Position numbers and translations under genes: made by a program. From Hyphomicrobium_A sp963745205 (GTDB lineage: Bacteria; Pseudomonadota; Alphaproteobacteria; Rhizobiales; Hyphomicrobiaceae), in contig CAVUWX010000003.1 of NCBI GenBank assembly GCA_963745205.1, forward strand, positions 1 through 64,000: a stretch of DNA of 64,000 bases, read 5' to 3'. Of the stretch, positions 63,525 through 64,000 are shown one piece after another. Under the pieces are notes generated by a model. It was given only the letters and a program-made list of their open reading frames with translations. It did no database searches and had not been told where the DNA came from. Position 1 is the stretch's first letter; every line of letters begins with the position of its first letter.

Positions 63525-64000
63525 TTAGGGATAGAGCCGCGATCTGAGCCAGTCGTCTCCGGCTTTTTCGCGGCGGAACAGAACCCGCTCGTGCAGCCGC
63601 GATAGCCGGCTGTGCCAGAACTCGATCGCAAGCGGTGTGACGCGAAAGCCCGACCAGTGGGGCGGCCGCGGCACCTTGCCGACGTGGAACCGCGCCGCCT
63701 CGAGGGCAACCGCCTTCTCGAGCGCAAACCGGCTTTCAAGCGGCCTCGATTGCTGCGAGGCCCAGGCCGCGATTTGTGCGCCGCGCGGGCGCGTCGCGAA
63801 GTAGGCGTCCGCTTCCTCCGGCGTCACTTCCGCGACCGTGCCGCGCACGCGCACCTGGCGATGCAGGCTCTTCCAGTAGAAATCGAGCGCGGCCCGCAGC
63901 GTCGCTAAGATCTCCGTGCCCTTGGCGCTCTGGAAGTTCGTATAGAAGACGAAGCCGCGATCGGGCCGGCCCGCGGGATCGAGCCCTTTGAGCAGCACCA
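63525..64000 (-). CDS. pdxH: Pyridoxamine 5'-phosphate oxidase PdxH (5' end beyond window)
   Basis: The visible 158 residues cover the C-terminal two-thirds of PdxH, the FMN enzyme that makes pyridoxal 5'-phosphate: LLKGLDPAGRPDRGFVFYTNFQSAKG, LHRQVRVRGTVAEVTPEEADAYFATRPRGAQIAAWASQQS and the C-terminal PHWSGFRVTPLAIEFWHSRLSRLHERVLFRRE. The end RLYP is as usual. The gene runs off the right edge. Confidence 0.94.
   Translation of the reverse strand, partial: VLLKGLDPAGRPDRGFVFYTNFQSAKGTEILATLRAALDFYWKSLHRQVRVRGTVAEVTPEEADAYFATRPRGAQIAAWASQQSRPLESRFALEKAVALEAARFHVGKVPRPPHWSGFRVTPLAIEFWHSRLSRLHERVLFRREKAGDDWLRSRLYP

Overview
The window is GC-rich chromosomal DNA (roughly 60-65% by eye) from an alphaproteobacterium, most likely of the order Hyphomicrobiales (Rhizobiales). 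The evidence is an RpoH of alphaproteobacterial type, a pgsA-moaD-moaE run close to uvrC, an AMIN/amidase_3 protein, an extensin-like protein, a DUF1499 protein, a TIGR01459 HAD phosphatase, an NAD-linked fdsGBA-fdhD-fdsD formate dehydrogenase locus, and FixK/FNR-type boxes. I cannot name a genus.

Layout. 1-12 kb is an accessory 'low-oxygen/stress' island: an acyl-activating/acyltransferase protein, a THUMP protein, a radical-SAM AmrS, an APH-like kinase, a PRPP synthetase, a CysQ-like nucleotidase, a phasin, a CapA-like protein, an alpha/beta hydrolase, a phosphoribosyltransferase, a divergent second GroEL and half of a nicotinate phosphoribosyltransferase. Three FixK/FNR boxes lie in its promoter regions. 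12-16 kb is a type I restriction-modification block (hsdM-hsdS-HAD-hsdR), broken at both ends and wedged between half a pncB and the tail of hrpB. 16.8-20.5 kb is a TetR-HlyD-ABC exporter operon with a perfect palindromic operator. 20.6-23.2 kb is a wrecked tyrosine integrase with a duplicated tail and an inserted poly-T tract, next to tRNA-Glu.

23.3-44 kb is mostly housekeeping: rluD, rpoH, amiC, moaE/moaD/pgsA, uvrC, groESL with a CIRCE element, and several envelope or regulatory proteins. 44.1-51.4 kb is the formate dehydrogenase locus with its LysR regulator. MoaD/MoaE (30 kb) and FdhD (50 kb) would supply and mature its molybdenum cofactor. 52.1-59.4 kb is a tight three-gene operon: a membrane metallophosphatase, a GMC oxidoreductase with an extra cysteine cluster, and a second such GMC oxidoreductase fused to a hydrolase with a cysteine nucleophile. 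I consider this the best candidate for an undescribed system. 59.7-64 kb holds a GST, tRNA-Gln, tRNA-Pro, a chimeric gene remnant, an MBL hydrolase, a DUF1499 protein and part of pdxH.

Sequence quality caveat. At least two dozen reading-frame breaks occur, 13 of them in the 5 kb from the LysR gene through fdsA. In every case the protein continues in another frame without decay. Those in the first 3 kb look like single lost G bases; nearly all others look like single added bases. Three joins between unrelated half-genes also occur (about 11,975; 15,885; 61,165). I read the frame breaks mainly as consensus errors and treat the joins as either true rearrangements or misassemblies.
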